A stretch of DNA of 64,000 nucleotides, taken from CAXTSE01 sp964246985. Its GTDB lineage: Bacteria; Actinomycetota; Actinomycetes; Actinomycetales; Microbacteriaceae. Shown here in pieces: positions 5,851 to 14,319 of the stretch. The stretch is taken from assembly GCA_964246985.1 (NCBI GenBank), contig CAXTSE010000005.1, positions 1-64,000 of the forward strand, read 5' to 3'. How positions within the stretch are numbered: position 1 is the stretch's first letter; each line of letters begins with the position of its first letter. Made by a program: the position numbers and the translations under genes. The notes beneath the pieces are model-generated. The model searched no databases, was not told the DNA's origin, and saw only the letters and a program-made list of their open reading frames with translations.

Positions 5851-8751
5851 TCAGGCGAGCAGGCTGCGGGCGAGTGCGAGGGCCTCACGGGTGGTCAGGG
5901 CGAGCGTCATCGCGGCCTCGTCCGGCTCGTCGTCGGGAGAGAACCAACCTGCCCAGGCCAGGTCAGGCGGCACGGGACGCGACCCCGCGGCACGGATCCC
6001 GGATGCGGTCGCGAGCAGCGGCGTCCGAGCGGTGGCGTCGGGCACCAGGAGCGCTGCCGTCTCGAGGGCGAGCGCTGACGCGCCGCCGTGCAGCGTCGCG
6101 GTCTGGTCGTCGAGCCTGCCCCGCGCCACTGCCAGCGCGTCGTCGCGGCGGTCGTCCGCGAGCAGGGCGTGCACACGGATCGCTGCAGCGAGGATGGCCT
6201 CCCGGTCGAGTCCGATCGCGTCGGTGTCCTCGAGGGCGGTGGCGGCGAGCTCCTCCGCGGCGGTGAAGTCCCGCCGGTGCAGCGCCCCGCCCGCGGACGC
6301 GATGAGAAGCTGCACTCGAGAGATGGACCGCTCTCTCAGCAGATCGACTGCGCCGTCCACCCACGCGCGAGAGGCCTCCACGTCGCCGACCCGCCAGGCG
6401 AGAAGCGCGGCATTCGCGGCGAACGCCTGGCGCTGCGCGTCCGGGGCGCCGGGAGGCAGGATGCTCATCGCGCGCGTGGCGCTCGCCACCGCGGCTGGAT
6501 CGCCGCGCTCCGCGAGCACCGCGGCCCGGGCGAGTTCGGCGCTGCTGGCGAGTCCGGGCGAGACCCCGCCGGCGATCGCGACAGCACGCTCGACTTCGCT
6601 GAGTGACGCGCTGACCTCGTCGGCGTCGTCCGATAGTCCCGCTGCGTAGATCAGAGCTCGAGCCGCGTACGCCGGGTGCGTGTCGAGTAGCTCGTCTGCC
6701 GCCTTGCGCAGCAGCGGGAGGCCCTCGGAGACGTCGCCCGCCCAGTACGCGAGCCAGCCCGACGCGAATCGGCAGAGGGATGCCGACTCGGTGACGCCGG
6801 CACCATCGAGCAGGCGGTGGTACCAGTGGCGACCCTCCGCGAGGCCGGTCGTCGACCAGAACCGATGCAGCCGGAAAGCGAGGTCGAGTGCGGCATCCCG
6901 ATCGATTCCCGCATCCACCGCGCCGAACACCGTCCGGAATGCATCGGATGCGGTCGAGAGCGCGGGGGCGAACTCGCCGGGAGGCGCGGTGGCGTCCGAG
7001 GGCGCCAGGTCGTCGAGGGCTGTGAACAGCGCGGCGAGAACTCGCTCGCGCTCCCCGCGGACCGTCGCGGCGCGGGCGAAGTCGCGCGCGTGCTCGTCGA
7101 GTCCGTACCGCCACCGCTGCTCGTTCCGGTCTACGCGCGCGAGGCCGCTCTCGCCGAGCGACGACAGGAGTCGCGCGACGCGGCGCGGAGCGATGCCGGC
7201 GCCCTCGACGAGAAGTCGGACGATCGAGAGCGGTGCCGTGCCGTCGACCACCGCGAGCGTCCTGACCAGGGATGCCTCGTGCTCGTCCAGCGCGTCGTAG
7301 CCCTGCTCGATGAGATTGGCCACCACGTCCGTCACGCCGACGAGATCGTCGGCGAGGTCTCGCGGTGAGACGGACCGCAGCTGCGCCGCCGCGAGCTCGA
7401 TCGCCAGCGGCACACCGCCGACGCGCCCGCACAACTCTTCGATCACCTCGGGTGAGGCGCCGGTGAGGATGCGCCCGACACCTCGCTCCGTGAGGCGGGC
7501 GCGCAGCAGGGTCTCGGCCGACGTCGCGGCGTCGAGCATCCCCACCTCGATCGTGCGTTCACCGGGGAGTCCGAGGGCTGCTCGCGACGTGGCGAGGAGC
7601 GAGAGGCCAGGAATCTCCTCGAGCAGTCTCTGCGCCGCGTCCACCACCTCGTCCGCGACAAGCTCGCATGCGTCGAGCACCAGAAGCGACGATCCCAGGG
7701 GAGCGAGCGCGGTGACGACGGCCGCGAGCGGATCCGCCGCATCCGCGCCGCCGATCGCTCGGGCGATCGTCACTGCGACGAGTCCAGTGTCTCGAAGATC
7801 GCCCAGGGCCACCCAGTAGCGGCCGCCCTGGGTCGGCAGATCGCTCCTGTGCGCCGACTCGAGGGCGAGCCGGGTCTTCCCGATCCCGCCCGTGCCGATC
7901 AGTGTCACCGGGGCCCCGGCGCGGAGTGCCTCGTCGACGAGCGCGAACTCGGCATGCCTGCCCACGAACGCGTCGGTCGGACGCAGCCGCAAGGATCCCG
8001 TGGCCCCGGTGCCCGACCGCAGCAGTTCGAGATACACAGCCGCGGTCTCGGGCGAGGGATCGACTCCGAGCTCGTCGGCGAGGAGACTCCGGACCTCCTC
8101 GAACGCGCGGATGGCACCTGCTCGATCCCCGGATGCCGCGATCGCCTGGATCAGCCGGCGGTGAGCGGGTTCGTCGAGCCGGTCCGCCCGCACGAGCCGC
8201 TCGGCGGCGTGCTGAGCCTTTGCCGGGCGGCCCAGCACGAGCGCCGCGTCGGCGAGGGCGGCGAGCGCCTCACGCTCGCACTGCGCACGACGACGACGGA
8301 GGTCGGCGATCCACTCGGCGTCTTCGCCAGACAGCACCTCGCCGTCGACCAGCGAGAGCGCTTCTTCGGCGCGGGCGAATGCGATGGCCGGCGCGAGCTC
8401 GACCTGTTCGCGAGCCTCCTCCGACAGGGCCGCGGCCCGTTCGAGGTCGACCTCGCGATCGGCGCGGAGCACCCACCCGGAGGCGGAGGTGACGAGCAGC
8501 TCCTGACCACCCAGACCGATCTCGGCCAGCGCCGTCCGGGCCGCAGCCACCGCCCCACGGAGTGCGGCGTTCCACGTCGACGGGGGGCTGTCCCACAGCC
8601 GGTCGGCGAGCTCGGCCGCGGTCAGTCCGCCCGGCGACACCGCGAGAGCCGCGACGAGTCGGCGCGTTCGACGCGCTGATAATCCCGCCTCGACCGTTCG
8701 ACCTCCGGCCTCGACGCGGATGGCGCCGACAACCGAGACCCTGGCTGGCAT
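5851..8751 (-). CDS. SARP/AfsR-type transcriptional activator with NB-ARC ATPase and TPR-like region
   Basis: Regulator of 966 aa. Residues about 1-95 form an OmpR-like winged helix and 100-245 the bacterial transcriptional activation domain (ends DELGVDPSPETAAVYLELL), together the SARP module. A STAND ATPase follows: P-loop GTGGIGKT at 286-293, Walker B-like LLVLDACE, an arginine-containing ATSRAALGLPGE strand, and a GVPLAIELAAAQL block. The last 350 or so residues are helical and Ala-rich, resembling degenerate TPRs that sense a signal. The family couples ligand binding and oligomerisation to activation. It lies directly upstream, in the same orientation, of the four-gene locus and is separated from it by the 11-bp direct repeats, so it probably activates those genes. 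Start ATG at 8749-8751. Confidence 0.9.
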   Translation of the reverse strand: MPARVSVVGAIRVEAGGRTVEAGLSARRTRRLVAALAVSPGGLTAAELADRLWDSPPSTWNAALRGAVAAARTALAEIGLGGQELLVTSASGWVLRADREVDLERAAALSEEAREQVELAPAIAFARAEEALSLVDGEVLSGEDAEWIADLRRRRAQCEREALAALADAALVLGRPAKAQHAAERLVRADRLDEPAHRRLIQAIAASGDRAGAIRAFEEVRSLLADELGVDPSPETAAVYLELLRSGTGATGSLRLRPTDAFVGRHAEFALVDEALRAGAPVTLIGTGGIGKTRLALESAHRSDLPTQGGRYWVALGDLRDTGLVAVTIARAIGGADAADPLAAVVTALAPLGSSLLVLDACELVADEVVDAAQRLLEEIPGLSLLATSRAALGLPGERTIEVGMLDAATSAETLLRARLTERGVGRILTGASPEVIEELCGRVGGVPLAIELAAAQLRSVSPRDLADDLVGVTDVVANLIEQGYDALDEHEASLVRTLAVVDGTAPLSIVRLLVEGAGIAPRRVARLLSSLGESGLARVDRNEQRWRYGLDEHARDFARAATVRGERERVLAALFTALDDLAPSDATAPPGEFAPALSTASDAFRTVFGAVDAGIDRDAALDLAFRLHRFWSTTGLAEGRHWYHRLLDGAGVTESASLCRFASGWLAYWAGDVSEGLPLLRKAADELLDTHPAYAARALIYAAGLSDDADEVSASLSEVERAVAIAGGVSPGLASSAELARAAVLAERGDPAAVASATRAMSILPPGAPDAQRQAFAANAALLAWRVGDVEASRAWVDGAVDLLRERSISRVQLLIASAGGALHRRDFTAAEELAATALEDTDAIGLDREAILAAAIRVHALLADDRRDDALAVARGRLDDQTATLHGGASALALETAALLVPDATARTPLLATASGIRAAGSRPVPPDLAWAGWFSPDDEPDEAAMTLALTTREALALARSLLA

Positions 8752-8757
8752 GGGGCG

Positions 8758-8763
8758 ACTCTA
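8758..8763 (-). promoter_or_regulatory. -10 element, leaderless promoter of the SARP gene
   Basis: TAGAGT on the minus strand followed by six bases and the ATG at 8751; no ribosome binding site is visible. Confidence 0.55.
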
Positions 8764-8834
8764 GCAGTCGGTTTCCGGGGCCCTACGGGCGCTGCGAAGG
8801 CCTCGATCGCCGTGCCCCTCGCCGCCCCCTAGCA

Positions 8835-9578
8835 TCAGGTGGCGAGTGCCGCCGCCCCGAGGATCCCCGCGTTGTTGCGGTGCTGTGCGGGCACGATCGG
8901 CGTCGAGAGAGACAGCAGCGGGAGGAAGTGGTCGGCGTGCTTCGAGACGCCGCCGCCGACGATGAAGAGGTCGGGGGAGAACAGCTTCTCGACGGTCAGG
9001 TAGAAGTGCTGGAGCTTGACCGACCACTGACCCCAGTCGTAGTCGTGGCGCTCCTTGGCCGCGTACGACGCTCGCGTCTCGGCGTCCTTGCCGTCGATCT
9101 CGAGGTGTCCGAGCTCGGAGTTGGGGATGAGCTCGCCGTTCCAGAGGAACGCGCTGCCGATGCCGGTGCCGAGGGTGGTGAGGATGGTCAGGCCGGGCTT
9201 GTTGCGGGCGGCACCGAAGCGCCCCTCGGCGACGCCTGCGGCATCCGCGTCGTTGACGAAGTGGATGTCGCGTTCAAGACCCTTCTCGAACAGCTTCTCG
9301 GCCTCGAGCCCGATCCACTTCTTCGACACATTGGCGGCCGACTTGGTGACGCCGTGCTGCACGATCGCGGGGAAGCACACCCCGACGCGCAGGCCGGTGG
9401 CCGAGTCGCCGAAGCCGGCGATCATCTCGACGACGGTCGCGACGATCGCGTCGGGCTCGCCGCCCGCGGGCGTCGACACCTTGACCCGGTCGGTGATCAG
9501 CTCGCCCTTGTCGACATCGACGAGCGCGCCCTTGATGCCGGTTCCGCCGATGTCGATGCCGATCGCCAATGAGCTCAT
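8835..9578 (-). CDS. ppgK: Polyphosphate glucokinase
   Basis: Cytosolic ROK-family kinase of 247 aa that phosphorylates glucose using polyphosphate or ATP, feeding glycolysis. The N-terminus IGIDIGGTGIKGALV is the ROK phosphate-binding loop. NDADAAGVAE carries the catalytic Asp, and LTTLGTGIGSAF plus NSELGHLEI are characteristic of actinobacterial PpgK. Length matches the family (about 250-270 aa). Unlike many ROK sugar kinases it has no cysteine-rich zinc motif, as expected for PpgK. The start ATG at 9578 lies 15 bp from the stop of map, transcribed in the same direction. Confidence 0.93.
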   Translation of the reverse strand: MSSLAIGIDIGGTGIKGALVDVDKGELITDRVKVSTPAGGEPDAIVATVVEMIAGFGDSATGLRVGVCFPAIVQHGVTKSAANVSKKWIGLEAEKLFEKGLERDIHFVNDADAAGVAEGRFGAARNKPGLTILTTLGTGIGSAFLWNGELIPNSELGHLEIDGKDAETRASYAAKERHDYDWGQWSVKLQHFYLTVEKLFSPDLFIVGGGVSKHADHFLPLLSLSTPIVPAQHRNNAGILGAAALAT

Positions 9579-9585
9579 GGCGCCC

Positions 9586-9591
9586 AGTCTT
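9586..9591 (-). promoter_or_regulatory. Possible -10 element upstream of ppgK
   Basis: AAGACT on the minus strand, seven bases before the ATG. It is a weaker match than the other start-proximal -10 elements, and ppgK may instead be read through from map. Confidence 0.3.
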
Positions 9592-9593
9592 CC

Positions 9594-10478
9594 CTACGGC
9601 AGAGTGAGGATGTCGACGCCGCGCTCGGTCACGACCATGGTGTGCTCGAACTGCGCGGTCAGCCGCTTGTCGCGCGTGGTGATCGTCCAGTCGTCGTCCC
9701 ACTCGTCCCACGCGGTCGTGCCGGGGGCATCCGGGGTGCCGATCGTCAGCATGGGCTCGATGGTGAACACCATGCCCGGCTCGATGACGGTCGCGTACTC
9801 GGGAGCGGCGTCGTAGTGCGGGATCACCAGCGATGTGTGGAAGGTCGCCCCGACGCCGTGGCCCGTGAACTCCCGCACGACGCCGTAGCCGAAGCGCTGT
9901 GCATAGCTCTGGATCGCGCGGCCGATGACGTTGAGCTCACGCCCCGGCGCCACGGCCTTCATGCCGCGCTCGAGCGCTTCGCGGGTGCGCTCGACGAGGG
10001 CGACGGTCTCGGGGGCGCCCTCGCCCACGATGAAGGTCGCGTTGAGGTCGCCGTGCATGCCGTCGGTGTAGGCCGTGATGTCGACGTTGACCAGGTCGCC
10101 CTCGACGAGGATCGTGTCATCGGGGATCCCGTGGCAGACGACCTCGTTGAGCGAGATGCAGCTCGACTTCGGGAAGCCGCGGTAGAAGAGCGTGGACGGG
10201 TAGGCGTCGTGGGCGATCAGGTACTCGTGGGCGACGGCGTCGAGTGCGTCGGTGGTGACTCCGGGTCGGATCGTGGCGCCGACCGCCTCGACAGCCTGGG
10301 CCGCGATCCTGCCGCTCGCGCGGATCCGCTCGACCTCGTCGGGGGTGTAGATGTCGCCGTGGGTGTCGGGTCGGGGCGCGGCCCGGCCGACGTACTCGGG
10401 TCGGACGATGCGCGACGGCACCGCTCGCGCCGGTGAGATGCGGCCCGGCGTCAGGTGGCCGGCGGCGTCTCTGGGCAT
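9594..10478 (-). CDS. map: Type I methionine aminopeptidase
   Basis: Removes N-terminal Met from nascent proteins; dinuclear metal enzyme of 294 aa. The conserved ligands are visible: Asp in LVNVDITAYTDGMHGD, His in FTGHGVGATFH, Glu in FTIEPML, and the last Glu in LTAQFEHTMVV. The roughly 40-residue N-terminal extension (PEYVGRAAPRP) before the pita-bread fold is typical of the longer actinobacterial form with a proline-rich, SH3-contact-like segment, and it lacks the zinc-finger extension of eukaryotic enzymes. Located upstream of ppgK on the same strand. Confidence 0.94.
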   Translation of the reverse strand: MPRDAAGHLTPGRISPARAVPSRIVRPEYVGRAAPRPDTHGDIYTPDEVERIRASGRIAAQAVEAVGATIRPGVTTDALDAVAHEYLIAHDAYPSTLFYRGFPKSSCISLNEVVCHGIPDDTILVEGDLVNVDITAYTDGMHGDLNATFIVGEGAPETVALVERTREALERGMKAVAPGRELNVIGRAIQSYAQRFGYGVVREFTGHGVGATFHTSLVIPHYDAAPEYATVIEPGMVFTIEPMLTIGTPDAPGTTAWDEWDDDWTITTRDKRLTAQFEHTMVVTERGVDILTLP

Positions 10479-10484
10479 CCTCCG

Positions 10485-10490
10485 AGCCTA
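10485..10490 (-). promoter_or_regulatory. -10 element, leaderless promoter of map
   Basis: TAGGCT on the minus strand followed by cggagg and the ATG at 10478. The six-base gap also contains GGAGG, but it abuts the start codon too closely for normal ribosome binding. Confidence 0.5.
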
Positions 10491-10517
10491 ACCGCGAGAC
10501 CACGGGGCTCGGGCGAG

Positions 10518-10523
10518 TACCGT
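10518..10523 (+). promoter_or_regulatory. -10 element of the 55-aa gene
   Basis: TACCGT six bases before the ATG at 10530, consistent with a leaderless transcript. Confidence 0.4.
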
Positions 10524-10529
10524 GAGCGC

Positions 10530-10697
10530 ATGACCGAATGGTGGTACAACCACAAGACCGGCGGGGTCGAAGAGGGCGCGCAGTCGCTCGGATCCGACCG
10601 CGACGGACCCTTCAGCACCCGCGAGGAGGCCGAGCGCGCGCCGCAGATCGCCGCCGAGCGGGCCGCCCGGTGGGCCGCGGAGGACGCCGGCAGCTGA
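10530..10697 (+). CDS. Small conserved protein of 55 aa, unknown function (SPOR-like annotation in relatives)
   Basis: Starts MTEWWYNHKTGGVEEG and continues through GPFSTREEAERAPQIAAERAARW. The pattern WYN-KTG-VE followed by GPF-TREEAE resembles small proteins of actinobacteria often labelled SPOR-domain-like. There is no signal peptide, no membrane segment and no cysteine. It is divergent from map and shares a short intergenic region with it. The start codon is supported by TACCGT six bases upstream. Function unknown. Confidence 0.65.
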   Translation: MTEWWYNHKTGGVEEGAQSLGSDRDGPFSTREEAERAPQIAAERAARWAAEDAGS

Positions 10698-10772
10698 CCC
10701 GCCCCACCCGCTTGGGGGCGCGCGGAGTCTCGCTCACCTTGACAGACTCGTCAGGGTTCGGGCGGGGAGAGA

Positions 10773-11600
10773 ATGACGGATACGACAGCACAGGCGAGCG
10801 CGGAGACCGCGTCCCCATCTCCGGGTTGGTACGCGGATCCGATGGCGGAGGGCCACGAGCGCTGGTGGAGTGGGATCGGCTGGACCGAATACCAGCAGGT
10901 GACACCTCTTCCGGTCGTCGAGACGCCGGTCGCGCCTGCGCTTCCCGAGATCGTGGTGCCCGTCGATGAGCCGCTCGCGCTCACCGGCTACGGGACCTCT
11001 GGCGCAGGAGGCGTCGGCGACGGCCGCGCCGCCTTCGGCTCCTCCGATCACGGCACCTCGGGTTACAGCAGTCGCGGCTTCGGGCGCATCCCCGAGGTCG
11101 CGGCGCCGCCGCCCGAGAACACCTTCGCCGCGAAGGGCACCCCCTACGCGATCCTGGCGCTGGTCGTCAACATCCTGATGATCCCGAGCATCGGCGCGAT
11201 CGTCTACGGTGCGAAGGGCCTGCGACGGGCGAGCGAGATCGAGGCCATGGGCTACCCCCGCACCCAATCGCGCCGCACCGCGTCGCGTCTCATACTCGCC
11301 GCCGGCGTCGTGGTCACCTCGTTCAGCCTCATCGCCGGGGCTGTCGCCTTCTGGGCTTCCCTTCCGCACTACGACCGGGTCGCTGTCCAGAGCGCCGTGG
11401 CCACGGACGTGCTCGCCCAGTCGGGGGAATCCGCTGTCGTCGCGTGCCCCGCATCCGTGCCGTTCTCGACGGGCAGCGCGTTCGACTGCAGTGTCGGGTT
11501 CGCTGACGGCACCACGATCTGGGCGGTCGTCAGCGTCACGGATTCGCGGGGCGCCTTCACGTGGACCTACGAGACCCAGGCGAGCGGCGCGAGCTCGTGA
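10773..11600 (+). CDS. DUF2510 membrane protein with DUF4333-like C-terminus
   Basis: Protein of 275 aa. Residues 17-40 are a DUF2510 motif (PGWYADPMAEGHERWW...GWTEY), a short aromatic module usually at the cytoplasmic N-terminus of actinobacterial membrane proteins. A Gly/Ser/Pro linker follows, then two hydrophobic segments (about residues 125-145 and 170-195). The extracytoplasmic C-terminus has two Cys in CPASVPFSTGSAFDCSVGF and the phrase VVSVTDSRGAFTW, as in DUF4333 domains. GGGGAGAG just before the ATG could act as ribosome binding site. Its stop overlaps the GTG start of the next DUF2510 gene by four bases. Function unknown. Confidence 0.8.
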   Translation: MTDTTAQASAETASPSPGWYADPMAEGHERWWSGIGWTEYQQVTPLPVVETPVAPALPEIVVPVDEPLALTGYGTSGAGGVGDGRAAFGSSDHGTSGYSSRGFGRIPEVAAPPPENTFAAKGTPYAILALVVNILMIPSIGAIVYGAKGLRRASEIEAMGYPRTQSRRTASRLILAAGVVVTSFSLIAGAVAFWASLPHYDRVAVQSAVATDVLAQSGESAVVACPASVPFSTGSAFDCSVGFADGTTIWAVVSVTDSRGAFTWTYETQASGASS

Positions 11601-12025
11601 CCGACACCGCACTCACCGGCGCCGCCCTGCAGGCTCCGCCGCCCGGCTGGTATCGGGATCCGGGCCTTCCCGACACCGAGCGCTGGTGGACCGGCGCGCG
11701 CTGGAGCGAGCACACCCGCACGACCGAGCTCTTCTCGGGGTCCGAGCTGATCGTCCCCCGCTCGAGCAGCTGGGCGGGCCGATCGCTCTTCTGGGGCATC
11801 GTGGCAGTCGTCATTCCGATCGCGTTCGTGCCTGGCGTGCTCGCTGTCGTCTTCGGTGCGATCGCCCTGCCGCGGGAGCGGAACGCCGCCCAGTCCGGTC
11901 GGCCCGCTCGCGTCGGACGCGCCCGTGCAGGACTCGTCCTCGGCGTCGTCGCGCTGACGATCGGCGTCCTGATCGTCGTGCTCGGCTCGGCGTTCTCGTC
12001 CGCGAGCACCGGCTGCGGCTGCTAG
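11597..12025 (+). CDS. DUF2510 membrane protein, short
   Basis: Protein of 142 aa starting at the GTG that overlaps the previous stop (GTGA, four bases), hence probably translationally coupled; an ATG at 11561 would overlap the first gene by 40 bp. The N-terminal DUF2510 motif (PGWYRDPGLPDTERWW...RWSEH, residues about 16-38) is followed by two transmembrane helices (about residues 60-85 and 108-130) linked by a basic cytoplasmic loop. It ends in a Cys-containing tail (STGCGC). It looks like a paralogue of the upstream gene lacking the C-terminal domain. Confidence 0.75.
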   Translation: MTDTALTGAALQAPPPGWYRDPGLPDTERWWTGARWSEHTRTTELFSGSELIVPRSSSWAGRSLFWGIVAVVIPIAFVPGVLAVVFGAIALPRERNAAQSGRPARVGRARAGLVLGVVALTIGVLIVVLGSAFSSASTGCGC

Positions 12026-12032
12026 ATCGCGG

Positions 12033-12848
12033 TCACTCGTCGTACGAGTGCGCCTCGTCGGGGTAGGTCCCGGAGTTGATGTCGGCGATCCACGCCTCGG
12101 CCGCGGAGGTCAGCACCCCCGACAGGTCGGCGTACTTCTGCACGAACTTCGGGATGCGACCCGTGGTCAGCCCCGCCCAGTCGGTCCAGACGTTGAGCTG
12201 TCCGTCGCAGTGCGGGCCGGCGCCCACGCTGATCGTCGGGATCGAGAGCTCCTCGGTGACCCGCTTCGCCGCGTCCGACGGCACCATCTCGAGCACCACG
12301 GCGAAGGCTCCCGCGTCCTCGACGGCGTGCGCGTCGGCCAGCAACTCCTCGATCCGCTCGCCGCGCCCCTGAATGACGTGGCCGCCGAGCTGGTGCTCGC
12401 TCTGCGGGGTGAAGCCGATGTGGCCCATCACCGGGATGCCGGCCGACACGATCCGGCGGATCTGCTCGGCGCTGCGCACCCCGCCCTCGAGCTTGACGGA
12501 GTGCGCGCCCGTCTCCTTCATGAATCGGAAGGCGGTGTGCAGCGCCTCGTCGGGGCCGGTCTCGTACGATCCGAAGGGCATGTCGGCGACGACGAAAGCC
12601 CGCTGCACGGCGCCGGCGACGGCACGGGTCAGCGGGATCAGGTCGTCGATCGACACCGGGAGCGTCGTGTCGTAGCCGTAGACGTTATTTCCCGCCGAGT
12701 CGCCGACGAGCAGGAAGTCGATGCCGGCCCGATCGAAGATTCCGGCCGTGAGCTGGTCATAGCTCGTGAGCCCGGTGATCTTGATGCCCTGCGCCTTCGC
12801 GTTCTGGAAGTGCCGGGTGCGGACTCGCTTGACGACTGCGTCTGCCAT
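12033..12848 (-). CDS. panB: 3-methyl-2-oxobutanoate hydroxymethyltransferase
   Basis: First committed step of pantothenate (CoA) synthesis: transfers a hydroxymethyl group from methylene-THF to 2-oxoisovalerate. The 271-aa protein shows the PanB signatures LTSYDQLTAGIFDRAGIDFLL, LVGDSAGNNVYGYDTTL (metal Asp), MPFGSYE, SVKLEGG and GHIGFTPQS. The start is placed at MADAVV (12848); a GTG/ATG further upstream adds 14 unconserved residues. Convergent with the second DUF2510 gene and divergent from glnA2. Confidence 0.94.
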   Translation of the reverse strand: MADAVVKRVRTRHFQNAKAQGIKITGLTSYDQLTAGIFDRAGIDFLLVGDSAGNNVYGYDTTLPVSIDDLIPLTRAVAGAVQRAFVVADMPFGSYETGPDEALHTAFRFMKETGAHSVKLEGGVRSAEQIRRIVSAGIPVMGHIGFTPQSEHQLGGHVIQGRGERIEELLADAHAVEDAGAFAVVLEMVPSDAAKRVTEELSIPTISVGAGPHCDGQLNVWTDWAGLTTGRIPKFVQKYADLSGVLTSAAEAWIADINSGTYPDEAHSYDE

Positions 12849-12854
12849 GGCGTC

Positions 12855-12860
12855 AGTCTG
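12855..12860 (-). promoter_or_regulatory. Possible -10 element of panB
   Basis: CAGACT on the minus strand with a six-base gap to the ATG. The start-proximal string AGACTGACGCCATG is identical to the one preceding kdpD. Confidence 0.3.
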
Positions 12861-12951
12861 GCATGCGCGTGGTCGGGGTGCTCGCGGCACCGAGCGACAG
12901 CGGCCGGCACGATAACCTGGTCACCGACCTCATCTCGTTGGAAAGGCACCC

Positions 12952-14289
12952 GTGGACAAGCAGCGTGACTTCGTTCTCCGCACGATCGAGGAGCGCAGCG
13001 TCAAGTTCGTGCGCCTGTGGTTCACGGACGTCGTCGGCACCCTGAAGTCGGTCGCGCTCGCGCCGGCAGAGGTCGAGGGCGCGTTCAACGAGGGCGTCGG
13101 CTTCGACGGCTCCGCGATCGAGGGTCTCACCCGCTCGTTCGAGGCCGACGTGCTGGCGCACCCCGATCCCACGACGTTCCAGATCCTCCCGTGGCGCGGC
13201 GAGATCGACCCGACCGCGCGCATGTTCTGCGACATCACGACGCCCGACGGCCAGCCCGCCGCCGCCGACCCCCGCAACGTCCTGAAGCGCGCGCTCGCGA
13301 AGGCCGCCGATCGCGGGTTCACGTTCTACACGCACCCCGAGATCGAGTTCTACCTGCTGAAGTCGTCGAAGCTGAAGGACGGCGTGCCCGAGCCCGTCGA
13401 CAGCGCGGGCTACTTCGACAACGTGCCCGGCGGCACCGCCAACGACTTCCGCCGGCGGTCGGTGCGCATGCTCGAGGACCTCGGCATCTCGGTCGAGTTC
13501 AGCCACCACGAGGCGGGTCCCGGCCAGAACGAGATCGACCTGCGCTACGCCGACGCGCTCACCATGGCCGACAACATCATGACCTTCCGCACGGTCATCA
13601 AGGAGGTGGCGATCGAGCAGGGCGTGTACGCGACCTTCATGCCGAAGCCCATCTCGGGCCAGCCCGGATCGGGCATGCACACCCACATGTCGCTCTTCGA
13701 GGGAGACACGAACGCGTTCTTCGACGCCTCCGGGCAGTACCAGCTGTCGACGATCGGTCGGCAGTTCGTCGCGGGGCTGCTGAAGCACGCGCCCGAGATC
13801 ACGGCCGTCACCAACCAGTTCGTCAACTCCTACAAGCGGCTCTGGGGCGGTGACGAGGCGCCCAGCTACCTGACCTGGGGCCACAACAACCGGTCGGCTC
13901 TCGTCCGTGTGCCGCTGTACAAGCTGGGCAAGGGCCAGAGCGCTCGGGTCGAGTACCGGGGGATCGACTCGGCCGCCAACCCCTACCTGTCGTTCGCGCT
14001 CATGCTCGCGGCCGGGCTGAAGGGCATCGAGGAGGGCTACGAGCTCCCGCCGGAGGCCGACGGCGACGTGTGGTCGATGACCGACGCCGAGCGTCGTGCC
14101 ATGGGGTACGGCAGCCTGCCCGCCTCGCTCGACCGAGCCCTGAGCCTCATGGAGGACAGCGAGCTCGTCGCCGAGACCCTCGGCGAGCAGGTGTTCGAGT
14201 TCGTGCTCGCCAACAAGCGCCGCGACTGGGCGGGCTACCGCGCCCAGGTGACGCCGTTCGAGCTCGAGAGCAACCTGGAGATCCTCTAG
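12952..14289 (+). CDS. glnA2: Glutamine synthetase type I, GlnA2-like
   Basis: 445-aa glutamine synthetase paralogue, closer to actinobacterial GlnA2 than to GlnA. It has the beta-grasp domain (FTDVVGTLKSV, EGVGFDGSAIEG), metal ligands in THPEIEFYLL and HHEAGPGQNEIDL, the MPKPISGQPGSGMHTHMSL block, and ends VTPFELESNLEIL. The segment that in GlnA holds the adenylylated Tyr reads GYELPPEADGDVW, and the C-terminus has the LADxLGE-like VAETLGEQVFEFVLANKRRDW typical of GlnA2. The GTG start has GAAAGG about 6 nt upstream. glnE follows 30 bp downstream, an arrangement common in actinobacteria. Confidence 0.9.
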   Translation: MDKQRDFVLRTIEERSVKFVRLWFTDVVGTLKSVALAPAEVEGAFNEGVGFDGSAIEGLTRSFEADVLAHPDPTTFQILPWRGEIDPTARMFCDITTPDGQPAAADPRNVLKRALAKAADRGFTFYTHPEIEFYLLKSSKLKDGVPEPVDSAGYFDNVPGGTANDFRRRSVRMLEDLGISVEFSHHEAGPGQNEIDLRYADALTMADNIMTFRTVIKEVAIEQGVYATFMPKPISGQPGSGMHTHMSLFEGDTNAFFDASGQYQLSTIGRQFVAGLLKHAPEITAVTNQFVNSYKRLWGGDEAPSYLTWGHNNRSALVRVPLYKLGKGQSARVEYRGIDSAANPYLSFALMLAAGLKGIEEGYELPPEADGDVWSMTDAERRAMGYGSLPASLDRALSLMEDSELVAETLGEQVFEFVLANKRRDWAGYRAQVTPFELESNLEIL

Positions 14290-14319
14290 CCGAGGACCGG
14301 CCCGAGAGGGCTCCACCGG

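Noticed and set aside
10739..10744. TTGACA as -35 of the first DUF2510 gene
   Set aside because: No -10 hexamer is found at 16-18 bp, and the distance to the ATG leaves no room.
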